From NCBI RefSeq assembly GCF_004328075.1, contig NZ_SJFN01000008.1:58725-101063 (forward strand): a DNA stretch of 42,339 nucleotides. Direction: 5' to 3'. The notes under the pieces were generated by a model, which was not told the DNA's origin, did not search any database, and was given only the letters and a program-made list of their open reading frames with translations. The stretch comes from Siculibacillus lacustris (lineage in GTDB: Bacteria > Pseudomonadota > Alphaproteobacteria > Rhizobiales > Ancalomicrobiaceae). Below are positions 25,715-34,119 of the stretch, one piece after another. Positions within the stretch are counted from its first letter, which is position 1. Each line of letters opens with the position of its first letter. The position numbers and the translations under genes are program-made.

Positions 25715-25885
25715 GGGCGGGGACCGGATCGGACCGCGGGGGCGGTCGGGGAGGGGAGGGCCGCCGCAGCGGCGGCAGGCGTGATGCCCGGGGGGCGAGG
25801 CCCGGATATAGTCGCCGCCCGCCGGCGCCGCCAGGGGCCGTGACCACGGCGTTCACCACGTCGCGCGACCGCGACCCCGCCGCCG

Positions 25886-25914
25886 TTGTGCCCCTCGACG
25901 GCGGGGCCTACTAT
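25886..25914 (+). promoter_or_regulatory. Candidate promoter for the MarR-type gene
   Basis: TTGTGC and TACTAT are spaced by 17 bases, and a start about seven bases on would give a short leader before the ATG at 25945. This favours that ATG over a GTG 35 codons upstream. Neither hexamer is a full consensus match. Confidence 0.35.
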
Positions 25915-25944
25915 TCCGCTTCCGAAACGAACCCGCGAACCCCC

Positions 25945-26295
25945 ATGCCGGTCGAGATCCGACCCAGTCAGGCCCTGAAGCTCTGGCACGACGTGACGCT
26001 CGATCTCGTCCGCGACGGCGAGACCGATCTCACCGCGCGCCAGATGACGATTCTCCTGACCGTCTATCTCGAGCCGCCGCCGCACACCGTGCGCGGATTG
26101 GCCGCCAAGCTCGGGGTGACCAAGCCGGCGATCACCCGGGCGCTCGACACCATGGGCGCGATGGGCATCGTCGACCGCCGCCGCGACCCCGTCGACCGCC
26201 GCAACGTGCTGATCCAGCGCACCGTCGACGGCGCCCTGTGGGTCGAGAGCCTCGGCGACGTGATCGTCAAGCGCGCCAAGGGCCTGCCGCGCTGA
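25945..26295 (+). CDS. MarR-type winged-helix transcriptional regulator
   Basis: The 116-residue product starts MPVEIRPSQALKLWHDVTLDLVRDGETDLTARQMTILLTVYLEPPPHTVRGLAAKLGVTKPAITRALDTMGAMGIVDRRRDPVDRRNVLIQRT. It has a clear winged-helix DNA-binding domain with its recognition helix around TKPAITRAL and a basic wing. It is short for MarR proteins and lacks long dimerisation helices. Its ligand and targets are unknown. The start is set by the putative promoter just upstream. A GTG 35 codons earlier would place the promoter inside the gene. It converges with the phosphatase gene, three bases apart. Confidence 0.85.
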   Translation: MPVEIRPSQALKLWHDVTLDLVRDGETDLTARQMTILLTVYLEPPPHTVRGLAAKLGVTKPAITRALDTMGAMGIVDRRRDPVDRRNVLIQRTVDGALWVESLGDVIVKRAKGLPR

Positions 26296-26298
26296 GCC

Positions 26299-26772
26299 TC
26301 ACCCCTCGCCCTTCAGCTTCGCCGCCAGCCCCCGGGTGCCGGCGACCACGTCGGACCAGGTGATCTCGAAGGCCTCGTCCGGCTTGTAATAGGGATCGGC
26401 GACGGCGTCGCCGGCCCGGCCGGGAGCGTGATCGAGCAACATCGACAAGAGCGCGGTCGAGGGATTCGGGCGGATCTGCTTCAGCTCGGTGAGGTTGCGC
26501 CAATCGAGCGCGACGATGTGGTCGAAGGTCAGGAAGTCGGCCGGTTTCACCTGCCGCCCGCGCTGGCCGGAAATGTCGACGCCGTGCCGCGCCGCCACCG
26601 CCTGCGAGCGCGGATCGGGCGGCTCGCCGACGTGCCAGGGCCCGATGCCCGCCGAGGCGACCCGGACCTGGAGCCCGATTCGCGCGGCTTCCGCCCGGAA
26701 CGCCCCTTCGGCGAGCGGCGAGCGACAGATGTTGCCGAGGCAGACGAACATCACCGAGAGAGGCGGACTCAC
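26299..26772 (-). CDS. Low-molecular-weight protein tyrosine phosphatase
   Basis: The 157-residue product has the P-loop VMFVCLGNICRSPLAEGAF near the N-terminus (CX5RS with catalytic Cys) and the general-acid loop VADPYYKPDEAFE near the C-terminus. It removes phosphate from tyrosine or from low-molecular-weight compounds in the cytoplasm. The GTG start follows AAAGGAG at nine bases. It lies 31 bp after truA in a leftward unit. No partner tyrosine kinase is present. Confidence 0.94.
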   Translation of the reverse strand: MSPPLSVMFVCLGNICRSPLAEGAFRAEAARIGLQVRVASAGIGPWHVGEPPDPRSQAVAARHGVDISGQRGRQVKPADFLTFDHIVALDWRNLTELKQIRPNPSTALLSMLLDHAPGRAGDAVADPYYKPDEAFEITWSDVVAGTRGLAAKLKGEG

Positions 26773-26803
26773 GAGGCGGTTCTCCTTTCCCGGCCCGCGG
26801 CCG

Positions 26804-27541
26804 TCAGTAGTCGACTCTGGTGAGGATCAGTCCGGCCGCCGGCGCCACCGCGCCGCAGGCCTCGCGGGTGCGGGCGTCGAGGGCCGCGACGACGCGGGCG
26901 ACGTCCCATTTGCCCTCGCCGACCAGCTTCACCGTCCCGACCATCGATCGCACCTGATTGTGAAGGAACGAGCGCGCCGAGGCGCGGATCTCCACCGTGT
27001 CGCCGATTCGTGTGACATCGAGCCGGTCGAGGGTCTTCATCGGGCTCTTCGACTGGCAGTGGGTCGAGCGGAAGGTGGTGAAGTCGTGGTGGCCGATCAA
27101 CACCTGCGCCGCCGCCTGCATCGCCACCTCGTCGAGGCGGGTGCGCACGTGCCAGGCGCGGTTCTGCTCGAGCGCCAGCGGCGCCCGCCGGTCGACGATC
27201 CGGTAGAGATAGTGCCGTGCCTTGGCCGAGAACCGGGCGTCGAAGTCCTCGCCGACGATCGCCACCTCCAGGATCGCCACCGGATGGGGCTTCAGATGGG
27301 CGTTGAGGGCGTCGCGCAGCTTGTCGGCCGACCAGTCGCGCGGGAAGTCGACATGGGCCACTTGGCCCGTGGCATGGACGCCGGTGTCGGTACGTCCGGC
27401 GCCCTTGAGCGTCACCGGCCCGCCCTCCAGCCGCAGGAAGGCGGTTTCGATCGTGCCCTGCACCGACGGTCCGTTGGCCTGGCGCTGCCAGCCGCAATAG
27501 GGGGTTCCGTCGTACTCGACCAGGAGGCGGTAGCGCGGCAT
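26804..27541 (-). CDS. truA: tRNA pseudouridine synthase TruA (positions 38-40)
   Basis: The 245-residue product has the TruA motifs [32 protein letters not shown] and [21 protein letters not shown] with the catalytic aspartate. It also has [12 protein letters not shown] and a late [22 protein letters not shown]. It makes pseudouridine in the anticodon arm of tRNAs. It follows fmt by five bases, the usual order in this group. The longer frame upstream is a shadow of fmt. Confidence 0.97.
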   Translation of the reverse strand: MPRYRLLVEYDGTPYCGWQRQANGPSVQGTIETAFLRLEGGPVTLKGAGRTDTGVHATGQVAHVDFPRDWSADKLRDALNAHLKPHPVAILEVAIVGEDFDARFSAKARHYLYRIVDRRAPLALEQNRAWHVRTRLDEVAMQAAAQVLIGHHDFTTFRSTHCQSKSPMKTLDRLDVTRIGDTVEIRASARSFLHNQVRSMVGTVKLVGEGKWDVARVVAALDARTREACGAVAPAAGLILTRVDY

Positions 27542-27546
27542 GGGCG

Positions 27547-28479
27547 TCAGCCGAGCTTCGCGCCGGTCGACAGGCCGACACCGCGCCGGAACACCTCCGC
27601 CGCCATCGGCCGCCCGCCGGCCCGCTGGACTTGGGTCAGCCGCAGCGCCCCCGTGCCGCAGGCGATCACCAGCCGGTCGTCGAGAATCGTGCCGGGCTCG
27701 CCCGCCCCTTCGGCCAGCGTCGAGCGCAGCAGCTTGAGCCGTTCGACCTTGCCGCCGATCGTCGCCTCGCACCACGCCCCGGGCATCGGCGACAATCCGC
27801 GGATGGTGTCGTGGACCTCGCGCGCCGGCCGGCTCCAATCGATCCGCGCCTCGGCCTTCTCGATCTTGCGGGCATAGGTGATGCCCTCGGCGGCCTGGGG
27901 CGTGGTCGCGAAGCTGCCGTCCTCGAGCGCCGCCAGCGCCGCGACCATCAATTCGGCGCCGAGATCGGCGAGGCGGTCGTGGAGATCGCCGGTGGTCTCG
28001 TCGGCGCCGATCGGCGTCGGCGCGCGCATCGCCACCGGCCCGGTGTCGAGCCCCGCCTCCATCTGCATCACTTCCACCGCGGTCTCGGCGTCGCCGGCCA
28101 TGATCGCCCGCTGGATCGGCGCCGCCCCGCGCCAACGCGGCAGCGCCGAGCCGTGCAGGTTGAGGCAGCCGAATCGCGGGATCGCCAGGATCGTCGGCGG
28201 CAATAGGAGGCCATAGGCCACCACCACCGCGACGTCGGCACCGTGGGTTCCGAAGGCCGCCGCCGCCTCGTCGCCCTTCAGCGATGTCGGGGTCATCACC
28301 GGCAGGCCGAAGGCCTCCGCCGCCGCGTGGACCGCCGAGGGTCGCATCTCGAGCCCCCGCCCGGCCGGCCGCGGCGGCTGGCTGTAGACCGCGACGACCG
28401 TATGCCCGGCCGCGACCAGCGCCCGCAGCGTCGGCACCGCAAAATCGGGGGTTCCCATGAAGACGATGCGCAGGGTCAT
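27547..28479 (-). CDS. fmt: Methionyl-tRNA formyltransferase
   Basis: The 310-residue product has [30 protein letters not shown], the catalytic block [26 protein letters not shown] with Asn and His, [11 protein letters not shown] with the Asp, and the C-terminal tRNA-binding domain ([18 protein letters not shown]). It formylates initiator Met-tRNA. The [13 protein letters not shown] loop has Ala where many relatives have Leu, which is tolerated. The peptide deformylase gene def, which often precedes fmt, is not next to it. The upstream neighbour here is a divergent phosphatase gene. Confidence 0.97.
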   Translation of the reverse strand: MTLRIVFMGTPDFAVPTLRALVAAGHTVVAVYSQPPRPAGRGLEMRPSAVHAAAEAFGLPVMTPTSLKGDEAAAAFGTHGADVAVVVAYGLLLPPTILAIPRFGCLNLHGSALPRWRGAAPIQRAIMAGDAETAVEVMQMEAGLDTGPVAMRAPTPIGADETTGDLHDRLADLGAELMVAALAALEDGSFATTPQAAEGITYARKIEKAEARIDWSRPAREVHDTIRGLSPMPGAWCEATIGGKVERLKLLRSTLAEGAGEPGTILDDRLVIACGTGALRLTQVQRAGGRPMAAEVFRRGVGLSTGAKLG

Positions 28480-28684
28480 GACGGCGGGTTCCCGGGCGGG
28501 CGAAGGGCAGGGCAGGGAATGCTCCCACCGGTCGACGAGGTCAAGGGCCGCGCCCCGTGCGGGTCTCGCCGCCGAGGACGGCGGGCGTCATGAAATCGAC
28601 ATGCGATCGTCATCGAACCCGTGTTGGTGTGCGACGATGCGTTCGCCGCATCCCCGTCACCGTTCTCCAAGACAGGTTCGACCC

Positions 28685-29386
28685 ATGTCCCTCACCCGCC
28701 GCCTCGTCCTCGCCGCCGGCCTGTTCTGCGCCGTCGCAGCCCCGACCTTCGCCGCCGATGCACCCTATCTGACGGCCGAGAAGCTCGACCTCCGCAACTT
28801 CCTGCCGCCTGCGATCGTCGCCGGCAGCCCCGCCGATCTCGCCGAGCGCACCGCCGTGGTCGCCGCGCAGAAGGCCGCGAGCCCCGAGCGCATCGCCCTC
28901 GCTCAGCACGACGCCGACGAGACCGTGTGGGTGATCTTCGGCAAGACCCTCGGCGACAAGTTCACCGCCGCCGCGCTGCCGCTCACCGATCGCTTCTTCG
29001 CCCGGGTCGGCGACAGCGAGGATCTGGTGGTCGACCCGGCCAAGCCGTTCTTCGGCCGGGTTCGTCCGTTCCTCGCCGCCCCCGACGAGATCAAGCCGCT
29101 GGTCAAGGCCTCGAAGAGCGGGTCCTATCCCTCCGGCCACACCACCCGCGGCACCATGGAAGGCATCATCCTGGTGTCCATGTTGCCCGAGAAGCGCGCC
29201 GAGATCTGGGCGCGGGTCGACGAATATGCCGAGAGCCGGATCGTCGGCGGCATGCATTATCCGGGCGATCTGGTCGCCGGCAAGCGCGCCGGCTCGGCGA
29301 TGGCCGCGGCGATGTTCGCCGATCCGGCCTTCGTCGCCGATTTCGAGGCGGTCAAGAAGGAAGTCCGCGCCGCGCTCGGCCTCTGA
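28685..29386 (+). CDS. Class A acid phosphatase (PAP2 family)
   Basis: The 233-residue product has a signal peptide (LTRRLVLAAGLFCAVAAPTFAADA) and the three vanadium-haloperoxidase/PAP2 motifs. These are KPFFGRVRPF (KX6RP), GSYPSGHTTRG (PSGH, catalytic His) and ESRIVGGMHYPGDLVAGK (SRX5HX3D). It resembles PhoN/PhoC periplasmic non-specific acid phosphatases that free phosphate from many monoesters. The ATG at 28685 begins the signal. A frame extending 76 codons upstream overlaps fmt antisense and is rejected. It is monocistronic, with a strong hairpin after its stop. Confidence 0.92.
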   Translation: MSLTRRLVLAAGLFCAVAAPTFAADAPYLTAEKLDLRNFLPPAIVAGSPADLAERTAVVAAQKAASPERIALAQHDADETVWVIFGKTLGDKFTAAALPLTDRFFARVGDSEDLVVDPAKPFFGRVRPFLAAPDEIKPLVKASKSGSYPSGHTTRGTMEGIILVSMLPEKRAEIWARVDEYAESRIVGGMHYPGDLVAGKRAGSAMAAAMFADPAFVADFEAVKKEVRAALGL

Positions 29387-29395
29387 TCGGAGCTT

Positions 29396-29427
29396 CGACC
29401 GTCGTCCGGGCGACCGGACGGCGGTCG
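29396..29427. terminator. Bidirectional hairpin with GCGA tetraloop
   Basis: A 14-bp stem (one G-U pair on the rightward strand) is closed by a GCGA tetraloop, between the convergent phosphatase and PhnA-like genes. There is no U-run on either side, so it may end transcription with Rho or simply protect mRNA ends. Confidence 0.5.
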
Positions 29428-29438
29428 GGTCCCTCGGA

Positions 29439-29654
29439 TCAGGCCTTCTTGAGGAACTCGGTGCGCAGCACCAGACCCTTGACCTTCTCGGCGTTGCATT
29501 CGATCTGCGCCGGGTCGTCGGTCAGGCGGATGTTCTTGACCAGCGTGCCGCGCTTCAGGGTGACCGAGGTGCCCTTGACCTTGAGATCCTTGATCAACGT
29601 CACGGAATCGCCGTCGGCGAGCAGGGTTCCGTTGCTGTCGCGCACGTCGGTCAT
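29439..29654 (-). CDS. PhnA/YjdM C-terminal-domain protein
   Basis: The 71-residue product is MTDVRDSNGTLLADGDSVTLIKDLKVKGTSVTLKRGTLVKNIRLTDDPAQIECNAEKVKGLVLRTEFLKKA. This is the SH3-like domain of PhnA/YjdM proteins, standing alone without the N-terminal zinc ribbon. The family name comes from its place near phosphonate genes in E. coli, and a catalytic role is not established. The ATG follows GGAGAG. The frame continues upstream through the tRNA terminator but is not coding there. Confidence 0.85.
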   Translation of the reverse strand: MTDVRDSNGTLLADGDSVTLIKDLKVKGTSVTLKRGTLVKNIRLTDDPAQIECNAEKVKGLVLRTEFLKKA

Positions 29655-29705
29655 CGTCGTCTCTCCGGGGTGAGGGTCTCGCCCCGCCGGCCGCGGGGTG
29701 TCCTG

Positions 29706-29736
29706 AAAACGAAGAAGCCGCCCGGAAAGGCGGCTT
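29706..29736 (-). terminator. Rho-independent terminator after tRNA-Lys
   Basis: AAGCCGCC and GGCGGCTT form a perfect 8-bp stem around a six-base loop and are followed on the transcribed strand by CTTCGTTTTC. This is the canonical stem plus U-rich tail, about 20 bases past the tRNA 3' end. Confidence 0.85.
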
Positions 29737-29756
29737 TCGTCTCTCCCGAGGGAGAA

Positions 29757-29832
<76 letters not shown>

Positions 29833-29967
29833 TCTCGCGAGAGGCGACCGTGGCCGCCCCGCCGGGAAGGCCCTCCATATAGCGGGGCTCGTCCGAAGAC
29901 GCAACACCGCGCGGCGAGAAATCTCGCGGCGCCGGCAGACCCGTGGAAAACCGCCGCAAACCCTTGG

Positions 29968-30014
29968 GGAAAAACGCGGACCGGCCCCCGTGGGGTCTCC
30001 CCGGGGGCCGGTCC
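29968..30014 (-). terminator. Rho-independent terminator after leuA
   Basis: A 12-bp perfect stem (GGACCGGCCCCC with GGGGGCCGGTCC) with a 13-base loop is followed on the transcribed strand by GCGTTTTTCCCC. It starts 28 bases after the leuA stop and is the clearest terminator in the window. Confidence 0.9.
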
Positions 30015-30042
30015 GGACGTCGTCGTCCGTCGCTTCGACGGC

Positions 30043-31653
30043 TCAGATCCGCTCGCCGACGGCGATCGGCGAGCTCGCGGGAGCTTCCGTGGCGCCGACC
30101 TCGACGAGCTTCTGACGGCGGATCGACAGCTTGTTCAGCGCCGCCACATAGGCGCGCGCCGACGACACCAGCGTGTCGACGTCGGCGCCGCGGCCGGTGG
30201 CGACCTGACCACCCTCCTGCAGGCGCACCGAGACTTCCGCCTGGGCGTCGGTGCCTTCGGTCACCGCATGGACCTGATAGAGCTGCAGCTTGGCCTCGTG
30301 CGGCACCACCGCCTTGATGGCGTTGAAGGTGGCGTCGATCGGCCCGGTGCCGTTGGCTTCCTTGGTGATGTGCTGGCCGCCGACGTCCATGGTGATGATC
30401 GCCTTCTGCGGTCCGCCGGTGCCGGCGATGACCGTCAGGGCAATCACCTTGACGCCCTTGGCGGCGGAGGTGATCTCGTCCTCGACCAGGGCCTCGATGT
30501 CCTCGTCGTAGACGACCTTCTTGCGATCGGCCAAGGCCTTCATGCGGTTGAAGGCCTCTTCCAGGGCGTTCTCGCCCAGGTCGTAGCCGAGGTCCTTCAG
30601 CTTCTCGCGGAAGGCATGGCGGCCGGAGTGCTTGCCCATCACCAGATTGGTCTCGCGCACCCCGACGTCCTCGGGCCGCATGATCTCGTAGGTCTCGACG
30701 TGCTTCAGCATGCCGTCCTGATGGATGCCGCTCTCGTGGGCGAAGGCGTTCTTGCCGACGATCGCCTTGTTGTACTGGACCGGGAAGCCGGTCACCGTCG
30801 ACACCAGTTTGGAGGCCTGGGTCAGCATCGGCGTGCGGATGCCGGTGGTGAAGGGCAGCACGTCGGAGCGGGTGCGGATCGCCATGACGATCTCCTCCAG
30901 CGCCGCGTTGCCGGCCCGCTCGCCGAGCCCGTTGACGGTGCATTCGATCTGGCGGGCGCCGCCGATCACCCCGGCCAGCGAATTGGCCACCGCCATCCCC
31001 AGGTCGTTGTGGCAATGGGTCGAGAACACCGCCTTGTCGGCGTTCGGCACCCGCTCGATGATCGAGCGGAACATCGCCGAGTATTCATCCGGCGTGGTGT
31101 AGCCGACCGTGTCGGGCAGGTTGATGGTGGTCGCGCCGGCGCGGATCGCGGCCTCGACGCAGCGCGCCAGGAAGTCCGGCTCGGTGCGGGTGGCGTCCTC
31201 GGCCGACCATTCGACGTCGTCGGTGTGGCTGCGCGCCCGGGTCACCGAGGCGATCACCTTCTCCAGGACCGCGTCGGCCTCCATCTGCAGCTTGTACTTC
31301 ATGTGCACCGGCGAGGTGGAGATGAAGGTGTGAATGCGGAAGGCGCGGGCGTGGCGCAGAGCGTCGGCGGCGCGGTCGATGTCCTTGAAGGCGGCGCGGG
31401 CGAGGCCGGCGGGGATCGCCGTCTTGACGCGCCGGGCGATCTCCGAGACCGCTTCGAAGTCGCCTTCCGAGGCGATCGGGAAGCCGGCTTCGATCACGTC
31501 GACGCCCATCGCGTCGAGCAGCTCGGCGACCTGGATCTTCTCGTCGAAGGTCATCGAGGCGCCGGCGGACTGTTCGCCGTCGCGCAGGGTGGTGTCGAAG
31601 ATCACGATGCGGTCGCGGGCGGGGGTCGGTACGGAAATCGGGACGATGGTCAT
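30043..31653 (-). CDS. leuA: 2-isopropylmalate synthase
   Basis: The 536-residue product has the HMGL-like TIM barrel with [18 protein letters not shown] (metal and acetyl-CoA site), [32 protein letters not shown] (HXH metal ligands), and [16 protein letters not shown]. These are followed by the linker region [12 protein letters not shown] and the C-terminal LeuA dimer/regulatory domain ([35 protein letters not shown]), which senses leucine. It catalyses the first committed step of leucine synthesis. A leucine-rich leader peptide gene lies upstream, and a strong terminator makes it monocistronic. Confidence 0.97.
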   Translation of the reverse strand: MTIVPISVPTPARDRIVIFDTTLRDGEQSAGASMTFDEKIQVAELLDAMGVDVIEAGFPIASEGDFEAVSEIARRVKTAIPAGLARAAFKDIDRAADALRHARAFRIHTFISTSPVHMKYKLQMEADAVLEKVIASVTRARSHTDDVEWSAEDATRTEPDFLARCVEAAIRAGATTINLPDTVGYTTPDEYSAMFRSIIERVPNADKAVFSTHCHNDLGMAVANSLAGVIGGARQIECTVNGLGERAGNAALEEIVMAIRTRSDVLPFTTGIRTPMLTQASKLVSTVTGFPVQYNKAIVGKNAFAHESGIHQDGMLKHVETYEIMRPEDVGVRETNLVMGKHSGRHAFREKLKDLGYDLGENALEEAFNRMKALADRKKVVYDEDIEALVEDEITSAAKGVKVIALTVIAGTGGPQKAIITMDVGGQHITKEANGTGPIDATFNAIKAVVPHEAKLQLYQVHAVTEGTDAQAEVSVRLQEGGQVATGRGADVDTLVSSARAYVAALNKLSIRRQKLVEVGATEAPASSPIAVGERI

Positions 31654-31751
31654 GGAAGGGTATCCTCGGGATCGCTGGCGCTCGGCGGTTCCATGGGTCG
31701 GAACACGACCTTCGGCGCCGATGGGTTCGGTGGCCGGTCTGACGTCGGGTC

Positions 31752-31799
31752 CCCCTGAATGCCCGCTTCCCGCATGGGAAGCTCGTCGGCGCTCAGGGG
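31752..31799 (-). promoter_or_regulatory. Candidate attenuator structure in the leuA leader RNA
   Basis: Two nested stems follow the leucine codons of the leader peptide. CCCCTGA, which contains the leader stop codon, pairs with TCAGGGG. Inside it GCTTCCC pairs with GGGAAGC around an ATGC loop. A ribosome stalled on or released after the Leu codons would change which stem forms. No classical U-run follows before leuA, so the exact switch (terminator, Rho or translational) is open. Confidence 0.5.
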
Positions 31800-31897
31800 C
31801 CGGTAAGCAGCAGAAGCGAGGAAAGGAGAAGGGCGAACGAACCCGTGGCGCCCTGCGGCGCGTCGATCGTCGGCTGAGAAACGTCTCGCGCGATCAT
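31793..31897 (-). CDS. leuL: Leucine-rich leader peptide ahead of leuA
   Basis: This 34-codon frame, too short for routine calling, starts ATG ATC GCG and ends with ALLLSSLLLLTGP and TGA. It contains seven leucine codons (CTT, CTC, CTT, then CTT, CTG, CTG, CTT) within nine codons. Leucine occurs nowhere else in the peptide. It stops 139 bases before the leuA ATG and overlaps a hairpin. This is the layout of amino-acid attenuation leaders. When charged tRNA-Leu is short the ribosome should stall here and raise leuA expression. Its ribosome site is weak (AAGG about 13 bases upstream). I infer function from composition and position. Confidence 0.72.
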   Translation of the reverse strand: MIARDVSQPTIDAPQGATGSFALLLSSLLLLTGP

Positions 31898-32024
31898 CCG
31901 GGATGGAGCCTTCACGACTCGATGGTTCGTCACGTGCCCCGTCGCGCAGGCCGCGCGACCGAGGACACCCTTCCGAAATACCGGGCTCGACGCTCCGGCG
32001 CAAGCCCCTTCTCGCGCTCGGGCG
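31898..32024 (-). promoter_or_regulatory. leuA leader upstream region with candidate promoter
   Basis: Read leftward, TTGCGC (32003 to 31998) and TATTTC (31980 to 31975) are spaced by 17 bases. They would give a transcript starting near 31968 and reaching the leader peptide ATG after about 70 bases. The hexamers are only partial matches. With the leader and attenuator, this accounts for the 371-bp gap between the acyltransferase gene and leuA. Nothing else was recognised in it. Confidence 0.35.
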
Positions 32025-33098
32025 TCAGCCCGCGGCGCCGAACCGGTCCTTGAGCGCCAGAAACTTCGCTTCGACCAGGAAGAACGACGCGGCGGCCACC
32101 GCCACCGACAGGGGCGCCATCACCGCGAAGTCGATCAGATTGCGCGGCAGACCGCTCGCCAGACTCCACGCCTCGAGCGGCAGCCAGCGTTCGGCGAAGA
32201 CGCCGATCGGCAGATGCACCACGTAGAGCCCGTAGGAGATCAGGCCGAGGAACTTCAGCGGCCGCGTCTCGAGGATCCGCACGGTGAACCCGTCGGGGCG
32301 CTGGAGCACATGGATCATGACGACCGACAGGGCGCTCGCCGACGCCGCGACCAGCACCGCATAGGGCAGATGGAAACCGACGGTGCGCTCGGCCACCGGA
32401 TAGGCGGCGAGCGCGACGATTCCCCCGCCGGCCAGCGCCAGCGCCGGCCGCGAGCCGAGCAGGGCCGGCAGGCGCTCGCGCTCCAGGGTCATCAGCGCCC
32501 CGGCGCCCATGAACACGAAGCCGGTGATCGGCGCGGTGTAGAGCGAGATCATCTCGAAGCCGATGGCGTTGAGGCCCTGGATCGCCACCAGACACAGCAC
32601 GATGGTCGCGACCATCAGCGCCGCGTGGCGGCGCGCCGCCACCACCACCACCAGCGGCGCGAAGAACACGTAATACTGCTGCTCGACCGCCAGGCTCCAC
32701 ACATGGGTGAAGTCGCCCCAGGCGTGGGTGACGAAGCCGATCAGCACGTTCTGGGTATAGGTCAGGTACCAGCCCAGTTCCGGCACGATCGCCCCGTCGC
32801 GGAAGGTCACGTCGAGGACCACGAACACCCCGAGCCACAGGTAATAGGCGGGGAAGATCCGCAGCGCCCGGCGTATCCAGAAGTCGGTCAGCGCCGCGCG
32901 GACGGCGGTGCGCCCCGCCTCGATCGCCAGCCGGGCGCGATGCAGGATGCCGGTGATCAGGAAGCCGGAGAGGATGAAGAACAGGAACACCGCGAGGCCG
33001 CCGATGTCGGTGCCCATCAGCAGCGAATGGTGGATCACCACGGCGAAGGACGCCGTTCCTCGGAGCCCGTCGAGCCCCGCATACCGTCCCACCGCCAT
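32025..33098 (-). CDS. Acyltransferase-3 (OafA/YrhL-type) membrane protein
   Basis: The 357-residue protein has about ten hydrophobic segments and begins GRYAGLDGLRGTASFAVVIHHSLL, with the conserved Arg and His of the acyltransferase-3 family. It continues with FFILSGFLITGIL, DFWIRRALRIFPAYYLWL, and WSLAVEQQYYVFFAPLVVV, the conserved E-Q segment. Such proteins move acetyl or other acyl groups onto surface sugars such as exopolysaccharide, O-antigen or Nod factors. No glycan genes flank it, so the acceptor is unknown. The ATG follows a GGAAGGGG stretch, and a TATAGG about 30 bases upstream may be its -10 box. Confidence 0.9.
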   Translation of the reverse strand: MAVGRYAGLDGLRGTASFAVVIHHSLLMGTDIGGLAVFLFFILSGFLITGILHRARLAIEAGRTAVRAALTDFWIRRALRIFPAYYLWLGVFVVLDVTFRDGAIVPELGWYLTYTQNVLIGFVTHAWGDFTHVWSLAVEQQYYVFFAPLVVVVAARRHAALMVATIVLCLVAIQGLNAIGFEMISLYTAPITGFVFMGAGALMTLERERLPALLGSRPALALAGGGIVALAAYPVAERTVGFHLPYAVLVAASASALSVVMIHVLQRPDGFTVRILETRPLKFLGLISYGLYVVHLPIGVFAERWLPLEAWSLASGLPRNLIDFAVMAPLSVAVAAASFFLVEAKFLALKDRFGAAG

Positions 33099-33192
33099 TC
33101 CGACCCCTTCCGCTCGACCGAAGGCCCCCTATACGCGGAGCGCCGCCGCCGCGAAACCCTCCGCGGCGACGATCGGTGCGGGGAAGAGAGGG

Positions 33193-34119
33193 TCAGGCCC
33201 GCGGTGCGCCGGCGGTGGCCGGCCACGAACCGCTCATCATCGGCACCCCGAGCGGCGGCTTCAAACCGGCCGCGACGATCGCCGCGCGCGCCTCAGTCCC
33301 GTCGATGGTGCCGGCGAGCCGCGCCCGGAAGGCCGCGGCGACCGCCACCATGTCGCAGTCCTGGGGGCTCAGGCGGAAGGCACCGACGCCGGCGGCGATC
33401 AGCCGCTCGGCCTCGTCGAGGGCGGCGACGCAGCTCTGGCTGAGGGTCTGGACGCCGTTGATCGCCAGGAAGGCTTCGCCGTCGAGCGTGTCGACGTCGA
33501 GCCCGTCGGGATCCTCGGCGCAGACGTAGCGGCAGCTGTCCTTGGCCAGTCCCTGGATGCGGGCGTGGTAGCAGCGGCCGGAGATCGCCAGCGGCAGGCG
33601 ACCGAAGGCGAAGATCTGGGTCTCGACGCCGAGCGCCGTGCCGGCCGCGGCCATCGTCGCGATCGAGGCGAAGGGCAGTTCCGGCGGCAGGCACACCGAC
33701 CACGCGCCGCGCGCGGCGAGCCAGCCGAGCGTGCCCTCGTCGTAGACGTTGACCAGCGGCGACACCGCGAAGCGCCGGTCGGCGGGCAGCGAAGCCAGCG
33801 GCGTGAAGTCGTTGATCTCGATCTCGACGCCGTCGAGCCCGGCGAGATCGGCGACCAGCGCGCGCTCGCGCTTCAGGGTCACCAGGGCCAGGGTGTCGAC
33901 GACCACGGTCTTGCCGCCGCGCTGCAGACGCTCGATCACTTCGGGTAAGCGATCGGCATAGAAGGGTTCGCGCTTGGAGCACACGACTTCGCCGACATGG
34001 ACGCGGTCGACGTCGGCTTCGTCGGCGATCCGGGCCAGGAAATCGGCCCATTTGTCGACCGGCCAGTTGAACAGCAGCGGTCCGAGCACGAGGGCGGGAC
34101 GGGTCTCGGACACGGTCAT
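33193..34119 (-). CDS. ubiV: UbiV, U32 protein for O2-independent ubiquinone synthesis
   Basis: The 308-residue peptidase-U32-like protein has LVLGPLLFNWPVDKWADFLARIADEADVDRVHVGEVVCSKREPFYADRLPEV and the cysteine cluster ISGRCYHARIQGLAKDSCRYVCAEDPDG. Together with the cysteine in GEVVCSKR, these match the four ligands of the [4Fe-4S] cluster in E. coli UbiV. With UbiU it hydroxylates the ubiquinone ring without oxygen, taking the oxygen from prephenate. Its ATG overlaps the ubiU stop (ATGA). The longer frame upstream is a shadow of ubiU. Confidence 0.93.
   Translation of the reverse strand: MTVSETRPALVLGPLLFNWPVDKWADFLARIADEADVDRVHVGEVVCSKREPFYADRLPEVIERLQRGGKTVVVDTLALVTLKRERALVADLAGLDGVEIEINDFTPLASLPADRRFAVSPLVNVYDEGTLGWLAARGAWSVCLPPELPFASIATMAAAGTALGVETQIFAFGRLPLAISGRCYHARIQGLAKDSCRYVCAEDPDGLDVDTLDGEAFLAINGVQTLSQSCVAALDEAERLIAAGVGAFRLSPQDCDMVAVAAAFRARLAGTIDGTEARAAIVAAGLKPPLGVPMMSGSWPATAGAPRA

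Noticed and set aside
23303-25843. 846-codon rightward open frame across hrpB
   Set aside because: Antisense shadow of the helicase gene: no ribosome site and low-complexity Arg/Pro/Gln composition.
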